Assembly: GCA_965661055.1 (NCBI GenBank) | Contig: CBFICS010000005.1 | Location: 1-64,000, forward strand | Reading direction: 5' to 3' | DNA: 64,000 bases | Source: CBFHSF01 sp965661055 | GTDB taxonomy: Bacteria; Bacteroidota; Bacteroidia; Flavobacteriales; Schleiferiaceae | Shown: one piece after another, positions 1 to 7,257 of the stretch | Numbering within the stretch: the first letter of the stretch is position 1 | Layout: each line of letters begins with the position of its first letter | Translations under genes and position numbers: made by a program | Notes under the pieces: model-generated | Database searches by the model: none | What the model was told of the DNA's origin: nothing | The model's input: the letters and a program-made list of their open reading frames with translations, nothing else

Positions 1-417
1 TTGACCACAATTTACAGTTCCATACAGATATACCCTGTACCCATTACTAGATTCTTCATAGTAGCCCATATTCCAATGGTCAATATCAAAATCCTCTCGT
101 TTAAGGGTGTCTTTTATAGAAAAGTTTTGCCACGCACATCTCCCGTTGGAAAAGAAGCGGAGAAAAGACCTTGTTACTCTTTTCTTATCTGACATATCTT
201 TTTTGCTCTTAGAAAACATAGTTTCAAATAATGAAAATTCTTCAAGACCTGTTGGCAATGGCGTGGTCAGATCTTCGTACCTTTTGTACTTATAGTGAGA
301 GCGTACTCCTCCGGAATCGTTATAGTAATAGTCGCATAAGATCTGTGATATGGGTCTGGAACAACCACTAAGTATCAAAGCAGCTAAAATTCCTAATATC
401 CAGTTTGTTTTTACCAT
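1..417 (-). CDS. Lipoprotein of unknown function, 3' end outside window
   Basis: The open frame starts with ATG at 417 and runs without a stop through base 1, giving 139 visible codons; the C-terminus lies outside the window. The N-terminus is a lipoprotein signal: a short charged start (MVKTNW), a hydrophobic stretch and the lipobox LILSGC, so the mature protein should begin with a lipidated Cys around residue 19. The rest is polar and aromatic (YKYKRYEDL, FSLFETMF, FFSNGRCAW) and I do not recognise a family. Its ATG overlaps the stop codon of the upstream toxin-like gene by 7 nt (ATGGTAA), so the two are probably translated together. By position it could be an immunity protein for that toxin, but this is inference only. 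Confidence 0.75.
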   Translation of the reverse strand, partial: MVKTNWILGILAALILSGCSRPISQILCDYYYNDSGGVRSHYKYKRYEDLTTPLPTGLEEFSLFETMFSKSKKDMSDKKRVTRSFLRFFSNGRCAWQNFSIKDTLKREDFDIDHWNMGYYEESSNGYRVYLYGTVNCGQ

Positions 418-1115
418 AGCGTAAATGAGTTGTTGTGGTACTGAAGATAGTTTGTGGTAGGAATGTCTAACACATTAAACCAGGGTTGAGCTTGTTTTAA
501 TACCCAACTACCAATACGAGTCTCACTGTGGGCGAACTTATTCTGAATAGCATGTCTATGGGCTTCAGAATCTGTTCCAAAACGAAAGTTTCCTACCATT
601 AGATATACAGCGCCCATTCTATGGTCATCTGCAGTAGGCGCAATATAAACACCATGAGGATAGCCTTCTCTAACTTCTGCGGGTTGACTACCGTCATCAT
701 CCACAGGCGAACCTGTAAATAAATTAAACCCTATTCCAAAGTTTTTATATCGTACACTTGCGGCGGCTGTTCTCATTTTATCCCCTCCGTCTGCTAAATG
801 AATCCCTGTATAAGGAAACCCGTCATTTTCATAGGTGGCCATAAATCCTCTGGAATGAATTTCTAATCGGCCAATTTGTTGATTGAATTCTGACCCTGAT
901 CCGTGATAGAAAAAGTTAGAACCCATAACGATTCCAAAATCACTTCCTACATATCCCACTTTAAATGAGAATCTTACTTCCCACCCAGAGGTACGATTAC
1001 TTCCCTGAGGTGTTCCGTAAAAAGTAAATCCGGTTCCCATAGAAAATTGAAATCCGTTTTTCTTAGAATATCCCGCAGCAAGATTTACACCGGCTCCCAT
1101 TGAATTACCGATCAT
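411..1115 (-). CDS. Polymorphic toxin type 23-like domain, N-terminally truncated by an IS element
   Basis: The 234-residue frame is glycine- and aromatic-rich with alternating short strands (GAGVNLAAGY, FSMGTGFTFYG, VGYVGSDFGIVMGS), then YKNFGIGFNLFTGSP, HRMGAVYLMVGNFRFGTDSE, RHAIQNKFAH and a final NNSFTLW. This order matches my memory of the bacterial toxin 23 C-terminal domain of Bacteroidota polymorphic toxins; no search was possible. The true start is doubtful: the frame stays open upstream of the ATG to about 1161, encoding plausible residues (LNLGKVIPFSISPSL), and ends in the inverted repeat of the adjacent IS. The delivery part of the toxin is therefore missing and the fragment may be silent. 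It overlaps the downstream lipoprotein start by 7 nt. Alternative: a plain secreted beta-rich protein. Confidence 0.6.
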   Translation of the reverse strand: MIGNSMGAGVNLAAGYSKKNGFQFSMGTGFTFYGTPQGSNRTSGWEVRFSFKVGYVGSDFGIVMGSNFFYHGSGSEFNQQIGRLEIHSRGFMATYENDGFPYTGIHLADGGDKMRTAAASVRYKNFGIGFNLFTGSPVDDDGSQPAEVREGYPHGVYIAPTADDHRMGAVYLMVGNFRFGTDSEAHRHAIQNKFAHSETRIGSWVLKQAQPWFNVLDIPTTNYLQYHNNSFTLW

Positions 1116-1149
1116 AAGGGAAGGAGAAATAGAAAAAGGAATGACCTTG

Positions 1150-1171
1150 CCTAAATTTAGTTGTCACTTTT
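1150..1171. repeat. Left inverted repeat of the IS3-family element
   Basis: The sequence CCTAAATTTAGTTGTCACTT and the following TT matches the reverse complement of 2509-2530 with 4 mismatches in 22. The toxin-like reading frame runs into this repeat and meets a TGA at 1164-1166. Confidence 0.6.
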
Positions 1172-1192
1172 TACTCTTTTGTCTTTTTAAAG

Positions 1193-2140
1193 TTACCATT
1201 TTTTTATTGGTCTTGTTTTAACCTTTTCAGGGTTTCTAGGCTTTAGTTTCAAAACATAGTGGTTGTCTATTTCATTCTTTTGGTTTAATAGCTTTCTAAA
1301 ACTTACAGGAGACAGCTTTCCTAGTGCTTTTTTCTTTTGTCTATTATTATGGTTTTCTACTGCTCTTTTTTGAGCTATTCTTAATTTTTCGAGTGTTGTA
1401 GGACACCATACATTTAAGTATCCATTATTAATTATATCATTGGTTTTTTCAGCATAAGGATTTTCATATGAGAACATACACATGCTTTGTGTTATCTCAT
1501 TTTCTTTACATATATCTTGGTATAATTTACTTTCATATTGCTTCCCTCCATCGCTATAGTGTATTAAGCCACTTAATGATTCACCTCTTTGTTTAGCTCT
1601 TTTTATAGCCCCTTTTAAAACCGTTGAAAAAGATTCCGCTCGTGAGTTATTAAAGGCTCCATATCCGACTATTTCTTGACTGTACACATCGGTTATATAA
1701 ATCGTATACAAAGGTCTGGTTCCTCTTAAGTAATAAGCCATATCTGCTTGCCATACTTGATTTATCCAGTCTACATTTTTATCGTGTAAATGGTTTTTAA
1801 AAGGTCGAGTTCCTGCTTCAGTGGATGATTTGTATCGCTTTTTATACCGTACTCTAAATCCTTCTGAAAACAAGACCTTTATGGTTTTATCTCTTCCGAT
1901 GGGTAAGCTTTTTCCTGCTTCTTCATAGATACGACGACATCCTTCTGTAGGACATTTTTTTCTTTCCTCCAGCGCAATAGACACCACTTTTTGAATGACC
2001 TGGTTCGATATTAAGCCAATTGATCTAGGTCTGTAAAAAGCTTGCCTGGTATATCCAAGGATTCTGCAACAGTGATGAACCTTACGCTGATTTTTAAATC
2101 CATTTAGGATTACTTGTTGAACGCTTTGTCTCCAAAATTT
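1193..2140 (-). CDS. IS3-family transposase OrfB (DDE/rve integrase domain)
   Basis: OrfB catalyses strand transfer for the insertion sequence. The frame ends at 1193 and is open back to the A9 slippery run; its first possible stand-alone start is GTG at 1987, but upstream codons (NQRKVHHCCRILGYTRQAFY) are typical OrfB N-terminus, so synthesis as an OrfAB fusion by -1 frameshift is expected. Visible elements: an HTH_21-like segment (EERKKCPTEGCRRIY), the first catalytic Asp in WQADMAYY, the second in HYSDGGKQY, and the catalytic Glu in ENPYAEKTN, followed by the usual basic tail. The length (about 315 codons after the shift) fits an intact IS3 OrfB. I see no disabling mutation. Confidence 0.85.
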   Translation of the reverse strand, partial: KFWRQSVQQVILNGFKNQRKVHHCCRILGYTRQAFYRPRSIGLISNQVIQKVVSIALEERKKCPTEGCRRIYEEAGKSLPIGRDKTIKVLFSEGFRVRYKKRYKSSTEAGTRPFKNHLHDKNVDWINQVWQADMAYYLRGTRPLYTIYITDVYSQEIVGYGAFNNSRAESFSTVLKGAIKRAKQRGESLSGLIHYSDGGKQYESKLYQDICKENEITQSMCMFSYENPYAEKTNDIINNGYLNVWCPTTLEKLRIAQKRAVENHNNRQKKKALGKLSPVSFRKLLNQKNEIDNHYVLKLKPRNPEKVKTRPIKKW

Positions 2141-2487
2141 TTTTTTAAATCTGTCTTGAGTTCTTTGGAGGCAACTTCTACAATCGTTTTGTACAAGTCA
2201 GCTTCTAGTGATTTGCGGCCAAGAGCAGCCTCAAGCTCCTTGATTCGCTTCTTAAGGTCTTCACTTTTCTTTTGTTCACTATCCATTTCAATTACGATTC
2301 GTGTTCCTTTCTTCAAATATCGTGAATATTGATAGATCCAACTGTAAACAGTTTGTCCACTTTTTATGTCGTATTCTCTCTGGGCTTCTTTAACCGTTAG
2401 TTCTCCTCGCTCGATTCGTTGAACAATGTGTTTTTTAAATTCAAGACTGAAGATCTTTAATCGTTTAAATTCTACTTTTTTTGCCAT
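2110..2487 (-). CDS. IS3-family transposase OrfA (helix-turn-helix, leucine zipper)
   Basis: This 125-residue protein is the DNA-binding subunit of the IS3-type element. Residues about 10-60 form the transposase helix-turn-helix (FSLEFKKHIVQRIERGELTV, SGQTVYSWIYQYSRY) and residues about 70-110 a charged coiled coil (EDLKKRIKELEAALGRK) used for multimerisation. Its 3' end overlaps the orfB frame, which lies in the -1 phase, and the A9 run sits 8-11 codons before its stop. OrfA alone normally binds the terminal repeats and down-regulates transposition, while the OrfAB fusion is the transposase. Confidence 0.85.
   Translation of the reverse strand: MAKKVEFKRLKIFSLEFKKHIVQRIERGELTVKEAQREYDIKSGQTVYSWIYQYSRYLKKGTRIVIEMDSEQKKSEDLKKRIKELEAALGRKSLEADLYKTIVEVASKELKTDLKKNFGDKAFNK
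2138..2146 (-). other. Programmed -1 frameshift site (A9 run) in the IS3 element
   Basis: On the coding strand orfA reads TTA AAA AAA AAT TTT; the nine A give a perfect A-AAA-AAA slippery heptamer. A -1 slip continues as AAA TTT TGG AGA CAA and stays open into orfB to its stop at 1193. This is the standard IS3 expression strategy; slippage itself is inferred. Confidence 0.7.
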
Positions 2488-2508
2488 TTTTTTAAGTTTA
2501 ATGGTTAG

Positions 2509-2530
2509 AAAAGTGTCAACTTTTTTTAGG
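2509..2530. repeat. Right inverted repeat of the IS3-family element
   Basis: Read on the minus strand it is CCTAAAAAAAGTTGACACTT followed by TT, matching the left end with 4 mismatches in 22. It lies just upstream of orfA. Confidence 0.6.
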
Positions 2531-2693
2531 GATTATCATTTGACCTATTCCTGATATTGGTTGACAGTTTCTCTCTGATCATCAATCCTAGCTATTAAAT
2601 TTTTATAAGTAATGGTAAGAAAACAATAAAAAGCTAGAAGTCTAAAAAGGCTATTTTAAACCTCATTAATAATCAGATTTAGCCATCAAAGAA

Positions 2694-2748
2694 CAGAGCA
2701 TCCCGACTTCAGTCGAGAGGGTCACTGGTTCGAACCCAGTATCGCCCA
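2694..2748 (+). other. tRNA 3'-half remnant (possible attachment-site scar)
   Basis: The segment has a perfect T-arm (ACTGG-TTCGAAC-CCAGT, 2724-2740), a 3' acceptor strand ATCGCCC plus A discriminator (2741-2748), a variable loop and an anticodon-arm-like stretch (CCCGACTTCAGTCGAG), preceded by a D-arm tail CAGAGCA. No complementary 5' acceptor strand (GGGCGAT) occurs upstream, and the anticodon stem is mispaired, so it is not a functional tRNA gene. Such 3' tRNA fragments are typical of integrase attachment sites; no integrase is present in the window. Confidence 0.6.
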
Positions 2749-2847
2749 TAACAAAAAGCTTCCTCTTTTCAGAGTTTTTTTTATGACCTTATGTCAAAAG
2801 ATATTCTATGTCGTGTTTCCGAATATTATTGGCGCCGAAGTGTTTTG

Positions 2848-2863
2848 GGGACCTGACGGTCCC
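2848..2863. repeat. Perfect hairpin, REP-like
   Basis: GGGACC-TGAC-GGTCCC forms a perfect 6-bp stem with a 4-base loop in an otherwise AT-rich region. No T-tract follows, so it is not an intrinsic terminator. Confidence 0.5.
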
Positions 2864-3006
2864 GCCCCAGTCTCAAGTTACCAAAAGAGAGTAGTACGAG
2901 TCGTTCATTTAACGAGTAAATTTCTCAAAAGAGAATATACACAAGTGAAGTCGATTGAAGTCGTTTGCCCCTCGACTAATGGGGAAAAATTGAGTAACTT
3001 ATCCTT

Positions 3007-3031
3007 GGGGACAGGGGTGCTGTCCCCGGGG
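3007..3031. repeat. Perfect GC-rich hairpin, REP-like
   Basis: GGGGACAG-GGGTG-CTGTCCCC forms a perfect 8-bp stem (3007-3027) and runs into a second palindrome, CCCCGGGG (3024-3031). It shares the GGGAC/GTCCC core with the hairpin at 2848, about 160 bp away. Confidence 0.55.
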
Positions 3032-3089
3032 AGAAAAAATCCAGCGAAAAAGATATTTAAACGGTTAATTCATCCTCTATATTAGGTAT

Positions 3090-3118
3090 AAAAAAAGCAC
3101 GGAACAAACCGTGCTTTT
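3090..3118 (-). terminator. Intrinsic terminator of the 78-aa gene
   Basis: The stem AAAAGCACGG / CCGTGCTTTT with loop AACAAA is followed on the minus strand by a T-tract. It lies 20 bp beyond the stop codon at 3139. Confidence 0.8.
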
Positions 3119-3138
3119 CTAATTTTCAAAAGAAGAAA

Positions 3139-3375
3139 TTATTTCTTCTTTACTTCGTATCCTAATGATTCTAGATAATCTATTCTCTTATTCACTTCGA
3201 TCTCTTTTCTTGTTTCAATTTCTCTATCAATACTTATCTTTAAAGCATCTAATTCTTCCAGTGAAAATTTGCCTAAAAATTGACTTGCAAAAAGTGATTT
3301 TAGTGTCTTGTTATTATTTTGATTATCTCTAAACTTTGCGACTAATACACTTGGTGTTAACTTATCGGTAGCCAT
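3139..3375 (-). CDS. Small charged alpha-helical protein, unknown function
   Basis: The 78-residue product has no signal peptide or membrane segment. Residues about 20-75 look helical and amphipathic (KFSLEELDALKISIDREIET) and the C-terminus is basic (YEVKKK). I do not recognise a family. It is very likely a real gene: it has its own TAnnTTTG promoter box (3399-3406), an ATG start and a dedicated intrinsic terminator (3090-3118), making a complete monocistronic unit downstream of the E1 fusion gene. The unit resembles a small cytoplasmic regulator or nucleoid-type protein, but nothing in the sequence proves it. Confidence 0.7.
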   Translation of the reverse strand: MATDKLTPSVLVAKFRDNQNNNKTLKSLFASQFLGKFSLEELDALKISIDREIETRKEIEVNKRIDYLESLGYEVKKK

Positions 3376-3398
3376 AATTTGATTTTATTTAACGACTT

Positions 3399-3406
3399 CA
3401 AAGATA
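3399..3406 (-). promoter_or_regulatory. Bacteroidota -7 promoter box for the 78-aa gene
   Basis: TATCTTTG on the minus strand fits the TAnnTTTG consensus, in the 43-bp gap after the E1 gene stop and 24 bp before the ATG at 3375. No good TTTG -33 box is seen at the expected distance. Confidence 0.5.
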
Positions 3407-3418
3407 ATCAAATAACCA

Positions 3419-5404
3419 TTAATAATTTAATAGATTTTCTATAGCATCTTTTAATTGAGATTTTGCTAAAAACCCTTTCTCTAATACCGCAGAAAATGGA
3501 ACAGGAGTATCTAAACTTCCTACCCTTTTTACCGGTGCATCTAGGTATTCAAAACAGTTCTCTTGAATTATTGAAGAAATTTCTGAAGCGATACCGCCAA
3601 ATAAAGTGTCTTCTTGTAACACTAAACACTTACCTGTTTTTTTAACCGACTGAATAAGAGTCTCTTGATCTAGTGGCACCAAGGTTCTCAAGTCAATAAC
3701 TTCTACAGAATATCCATCTAAGCCCTTTACTTCGTCTAAAGCCCAATGAACTCCCATACCATAAGTAATTATGGTAAGATCAGTTCCTTCGTTCACAACC
3801 CCTGCTTCTCCTATTTCTAGGGTGTAGTATCCTTCCGGCACATTCCCCGTTAAACTTCTATACAATGCCTTATGCTCAAAAAACATTACGGGATTAGGAT
3901 CTTCAATAGACCTTGCCAACAATCCTTTAGCGTCATAGGGGTTTGATGGATAAACCACCTTTAGGCCTGGCACATGGGTAAACCAAGCTTCATTGCTCTG
4001 GCTGTGAAACGGACCTGCGGCTACCCCAGCCCCTGTTGGCATGCGAATTACAACATCCGCATTTTGCCCCCACCTCCAATGTATTTTAGCCAAGTTGTTG
4101 ACTATCTGGGTAAAACCTTCTGTAACAAAGTCAGCAAACTGCATCTCCATAATTGCTTTCTGGCCAGAAATAGATAAACCTAAGGCGGCACCTACAATTG
4201 CTGATTCACAAAGAGGCGTGTTTCTCACACGATCTTTTCCAAACTCAGACACAAATCCGTCGGTAATTTTAAAGACACCTCCATATTCTGCAACATCCTG
4301 CCCCATAATAACCAAGTCGTCATGCTTTTTCATAGACTCTCTAAGTCCATCAGAAATGGCATCAACCAGCCTAATTTCTTTAGCGGCTTTAGTTGGCTCT
4401 GTAAGGTTTTCTGTGAAGGGTGCGTATAAATCTAGAAGCTCCTCTTTGGCATCAAAAACCAATTCAGGCTCTTCAAAGGCTGCTTCAAAAGCTTGTTGAA
4501 TATCTGATTTATAGTCCGATTTGATTTTCTCCATTTGGTCTTGTGTAAGAACTCCTTCACTGGCCAAAAACTTTTCAAAATTCTCAAGAGGATCTTTAAC
4601 ACTCCATTCATCTTGAAGACCTTCTGGGTAATATTTTGTACCCGAAGCTTCTTCATGCCCCCTCATTCTAAAGGTTATGGCCTCAACCAAAATAGGACGT
4701 GGATTTTTACGAATGCTTTCGGCTAACTCAGAAATTACTGACCACACTTCTAAAATATTATTGCCATCTATTTGCACAGCTTCCATACCATAGCCTGTGC
4801 CCTTGTCAATAAACTGCTTACACTTAAACTGCTCATTACTAGGCGTAGACAGTCCCCAGTGATTGTTTTCTACCACAAAAATTACAGGCAACTGCCAAAC
4901 AGCTGCTGTATTTAACGATTCGTGAAAATCACCTTCACTGGCACCACCATCTCCAGTAAAAACTACGGTAGCTTTTTCTCTTTTATTAATTTTATGCGAA
5001 AGACCTATTCCGTTGGCAACCCCTAACTGAGGGCCTAAGTGAGAAATCATTCCCACAATATGGTGTTCTTTAGAACCAAAGTGAAACGAACGATCTCTAC
5101 CCTTTGTAAACCCATTCATTTTGCCCTGAAATTGGCTAAACAACCTTTTCAAAGGAATTTCACGAGTAGTAAAAACCCCCAAATTTCTATGCATGGTTAA
5201 AATATACTCGTCAGATTGCATTGCCAATCCGACCCCTACAGAAATGGCCTCTTGACCAAAACCTGAAAACCATTTAGAAATTCTGCCCTGCCTTAGTGCA
5301 ATGAGCATTTTTTCTTCTATCATTCTTGGGAGAGAAATCTTGTGGTAGGCGTGAATTAAATCTTCGTTAGAAAACTGACCTTTGTCGTATGAAATTGGGT
5401 CCAT
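3419..5404 (-). CDS. 2-oxoacid dehydrogenase E1, fused alpha and beta subunits
   Basis: The enzyme is the thiamine-diphosphate E1 component of a 2-oxoacid (branched-chain or pyruvate type) dehydrogenase complex; it decarboxylates the oxoacid and transfers the acyl group to lipoyl-E2. Residues about 10-330 are the alpha part, with the ThDP/Mg motif GDGGASEGDF ending in ENNHWGLSTP; residues about 350-661 are the beta part (MGQDVAEYGGVFKITDGF, PLCESAIVGAALGLS, RMPTGAGVAAGPFHSQSNEA). The two subunits are usually separate genes; a single fused chain is common in Bacteroidota. The frame can be extended to GTG at 5446, but the ATG at 5404 (MDPISYDKG) is the better start because a promoter-like TACATTCG overlaps the extra codons. 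No E2 or E3 gene is nearby. Confidence 0.9.
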   Translation of the reverse strand: MDPISYDKGQFSNEDLIHAYHKISLPRMIEEKMLIALRQGRISKWFSGFGQEAISVGVGLAMQSDEYILTMHRNLGVFTTREIPLKRLFSQFQGKMNGFTKGRDRSFHFGSKEHHIVGMISHLGPQLGVANGIGLSHKINKREKATVVFTGDGGASEGDFHESLNTAAVWQLPVIFVVENNHWGLSTPSNEQFKCKQFIDKGTGYGMEAVQIDGNNILEVWSVISELAESIRKNPRPILVEAITFRMRGHEEASGTKYYPEGLQDEWSVKDPLENFEKFLASEGVLTQDQMEKIKSDYKSDIQQAFEAAFEEPELVFDAKEELLDLYAPFTENLTEPTKAAKEIRLVDAISDGLRESMKKHDDLVIMGQDVAEYGGVFKITDGFVSEFGKDRVRNTPLCESAIVGAALGLSISGQKAIMEMQFADFVTEGFTQIVNNLAKIHWRWGQNADVVIRMPTGAGVAAGPFHSQSNEAWFTHVPGLKVVYPSNPYDAKGLLARSIEDPNPVMFFEHKALYRSLTGNVPEGYYTLEIGEAGVVNEGTDLTIITYGMGVHWALDEVKGLDGYSVEVIDLRTLVPLDQETLIQSVKKTGKCLVLQEDTLFGGIASEISSIIQENCFEYLDAPVKRVGSLDTPVPFSAVLEKGFLAKSQLKDAIENLLNY

Positions 5405-5564
5405 TGAATATTCATTATTAAGTAAAACGAATGTACCAATAATCACAATATCCCAACAAAATTCTCACTCTATATTTAATATTATTTGAAACAAAAAAGA
5501 TAGCTCGTTCTCTTCCGATTCGGATACATTTACCTTACATTGGCTTTGTAAAAGGACAGATATC

Positions 5565-6512
5565 ATGAATAGCATTCCCGTTTTAGATTTAAAAGACTTT
5601 ACCCAAGGCGATCCTTCTAGGCAGTTAAAATTTGTAAACTCGCTAGGTGAGTCGTTTAGAGAGACTGGCTTCGTGGTCATTGAAGGCCATGGTTTTGAAG
5701 AAAATTTACGCACAGAACTATACGATCAAGTACAAACTTTTTTTAGCCTTCCGGCGGAGATCAAAGAAAAGTATAACATTGAAGGACTTGCGGGTCAAAG
5801 GGGGTACACGCCTTTCGGGAAGGAGCATGCTAAAGATTCAAATGCACCTGACTTAAAAGAGTTTTGGCAATTTGGACAAAAGGCCAATAAAGAAAATGAT
5901 GGACACCCTGCCTTCCCAAAAAACATTAATGTAGAAGAGCTTCCGATGTTTAACCCCTTGGGGATGAAGAGTTTTAAAATTCTAGAAAGCATTGGAATAG
6001 AATTGATGAAGGCCATCGCCTTACACTTAAAATGTGATGAAGACTTTTTTACTTCCCACGTAAGTGGCGGAAATTCAATTCTTAGAGCCATTCACTACCC
6101 ACCTCTTGCAGCCAACCCAGGAGATGCATTGAGGTCTGCTGAACATGAAGACATCAACCTAATTACCCTATTAATGGGCGCAAGCTCAAAAGGATTAGAA
6201 GTGAAAATGAGAGACGGAAGCTGGCTAGCCCTTCAAGCAGAACCCGGACAATTAATAGTAAATGTCGGCGACATGCTGCAAAGGTTAACCAACAACGTGC
6301 TTCCTTCAACCACTCATAGGGTTATAAATCCCGAAGAAGAAGATTGGACAAACCCAAGGTTCAGCCTGCCTTTTTTCTTACATCCTAAGCCAGAAATGCC
6401 ATTAAACTGTTTGCCGCAATGTGTGGAAGAATCACAAAATAAAGAGTATGACGATATTTTGGCTGGCGATTATTTAATACAAAGGCTTAAAGAAATTGGA
6501 TTGATTAAATAG
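5565..6512 (+). CDS. 2-oxoglutarate/Fe(II)-dependent oxygenase, isopenicillin-N-synthase-like
   Basis: The 315-residue protein has the two-part IPNS-like layout: an N-terminal DIOX_N domain (residues 1-115; VVIEGHGF, FSLPAEIKEKYN) and a C-terminal Fe(II)/2OG domain (about 165-275). The iron ligands are visible as His and Asp in AEHEDINLITLL and the distal His in TTHRV; the Arg of RFSLPFFLHP fits the cosubstrate-binding RxS. Members hydroxylate, desaturate or cyclise small molecules; the substrate cannot be read from the sequence. It has a divergent arrangement with the E1 gene. trmD begins 19 bp downstream but has its own promoter box. Confidence 0.85.
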   Translation: MNSIPVLDLKDFTQGDPSRQLKFVNSLGESFRETGFVVIEGHGFEENLRTELYDQVQTFFSLPAEIKEKYNIEGLAGQRGYTPFGKEHAKDSNAPDLKEFWQFGQKANKENDGHPAFPKNINVEELPMFNPLGMKSFKILESIGIELMKAIALHLKCDEDFFTSHVSGGNSILRAIHYPPLAANPGDALRSAEHEDINLITLLMGASSKGLEVKMRDGSWLALQAEPGQLIVNVGDMLQRLTNNVLPSTTHRVINPEEEDWTNPRFSLPFFLHPKPEMPLNCLPQCVEESQNKEYDDILAGDYLIQRLKEIGLIK

Positions 6513-6519
6513 TGCAGCG

Positions 6520-6527
6520 TACCTTTG
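6520..6527 (+). promoter_or_regulatory. -7 promoter box for trmD, predicts a leaderless mRNA
   Basis: TACCTTTG matches TAnnTTTG exactly, with TTG at 6496-6498 at the -33 position. Only four bases separate the box from the trmD ATG at 6532, so transcription would start at or next to the start codon. Confidence 0.65.
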
Positions 6528-6531
6528 TCAC

Positions 6532-7212
6532 ATGAGAATTGACATCATTACAGCCATCCCTTCACTTTTAGAAAGTCCGTTTGGCGATTCCATATTGAAA
6601 AGAGCCATTAAAAATGGCATTGTAGAAGTAGAAATTCACGACCTAAAAAAATATGGATTGGGCAAACACCATCAAATTGATGACTATCAGTTTGGCGGAG
6701 GTGCCGGAATGGTTATGATGATTGAACCTATTCTTACCTTAATCAATGAACTCAAGGCCGAACGAGAATACGATGAAATTCTCTACATGACACCTGACGG
6801 AAAAAGGTTTGACCAAAAAGACGCCAATACGCTTAGCCTAAAAAAGAACATTATTATTCTTTGCGGACATTACAAAGGCGTTGATCAGCGATTACGAGAC
6901 CATGTGATTACCCGTGAATTTTCTATTGGTGATTACGTACTTTCTGGTGGAGAACTTGCGGCCGCGGTAATTAGCGACGCGGTAATTAGACTCATACCGG
7001 GTGTCTTAAACGACGAGACCTCTGCGTTAACAGACTCTTTTCAAGACGGATTGTTAGCACCCCCAGTATACACAAGACCGGCCAATTATGACGGTTGGGA
7101 AGTTCCTGAAATTCTACTCAGCGGAAACTTTCCGAAAATTGATGAATGGCGCTACGAACAAGCCGTGAAAAGAACAGAAGAAAGAAGACCTGATTTATTA
7201 GAAGAAGAGTAG
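6532..7212 (+). CDS. trmD: tRNA (guanine-N1-)-methyltransferase TrmD
   Basis: TrmD uses S-adenosylmethionine to methylate N1 of G37 next to the anticodon of tRNAs reading CUN, CCN and CGG, which prevents +1 frameshifting. The 226-residue length is normal. Family signatures: the start MRIDIITAIPSL, GGGAGMVMMIEP, the SAM-binding trefoil-knot region LCGHYKGVDQRL and EFSIGDYVLSGGELAAAV, and the C-terminal segment ending in KRTEERRPDLL. As in many bacteria it precedes rplS, though here rplS has its own promoter and leader in the 158-bp gap. Its mRNA is predicted to lack a leader. Confidence 0.96.
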   Translation: MRIDIITAIPSLLESPFGDSILKRAIKNGIVEVEIHDLKKYGLGKHHQIDDYQFGGGAGMVMMIEPILTLINELKAEREYDEILYMTPDGKRFDQKDANTLSLKKNIIILCGHYKGVDQRLRDHVITREFSIGDYVLSGGELAAAVISDAVIRLIPGVLNDETSALTDSFQDGLLAPPVYTRPANYDGWEVPEILLSGNFPKIDEWRYEQAVKRTEERRPDLLEEE

Positions 7213-7218
7213 AAAATA

Positions 7219-7252
7219 TTTGTATCTAATTTAAATTTTATTCGTAATATTG
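7219..7252 (+). promoter_or_regulatory. Promoter of rplS (-33 TTTG, -7 TAATATTG)
   Basis: TTTG at 7219-7222 and TAATATTG at 7245-7252 are separated by 22 bp, within the Bacteroidota consensus. A start near 7257 would give a leader of roughly 113 nt before the rplS ATG. Confidence 0.6.
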
Positions 7253-7257
7253 CAGCC

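Larger units (their letters stand above)
1150..2530 (-). mobile_element. IS3-family insertion sequence, about 1.38 kb
   Basis: The element holds two overlapping minus-strand frames of IS3 type (orfA 2110-2487, orfB 1193-2140) flanked by imperfect 22-bp inverted repeats (1150-1171 and 2509-2530) that differ at 4 positions. A run of nine A at the orfA/orfB overlap provides a -1 frameshift site. Both frames and the catalytic residues look intact, so it may be active. No convincing target-site duplication flanks the repeats as drawn, so the exact ends are uncertain or the insertion was later rearranged. It lies directly upstream of the toxin-like fragment and cuts it off from its 5' part. Confidence 0.85.
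2749..3085. other. Intergenic stretch without a credible gene; two GC-rich palindromes
   Basis: This stretch between the tRNA remnant and the terminator of the next gene has one long frame (2783-3085) with no protein-like composition, and it is formed by palindromes. It contains the hairpins at 2848-2863 and 3007-3031 and a short direct repeat GAAGTCG (around 2947-2962). Its G-rich pieces are unlike the AT-rich surroundings, which suggests a mobile or REP-like origin. Confidence 0.5.

Noticed and set aside
2694..2748. A suppressor-like tRNA (loop CTTCAGT, anticodon TCA) that could read TGA
   Set aside because: There is no 5' half and the anticodon stem is mispaired; TGA is used as a normal stop, for example in cysS, so recoding of the TGA at 58880 is not supported.
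2783..3085. A 100-codon open frame on the plus strand
   Set aside because: It is built around the two GC-rich palindromes, has no recognisable composition and ends just before the minus-strand terminator; it is a chance frame.
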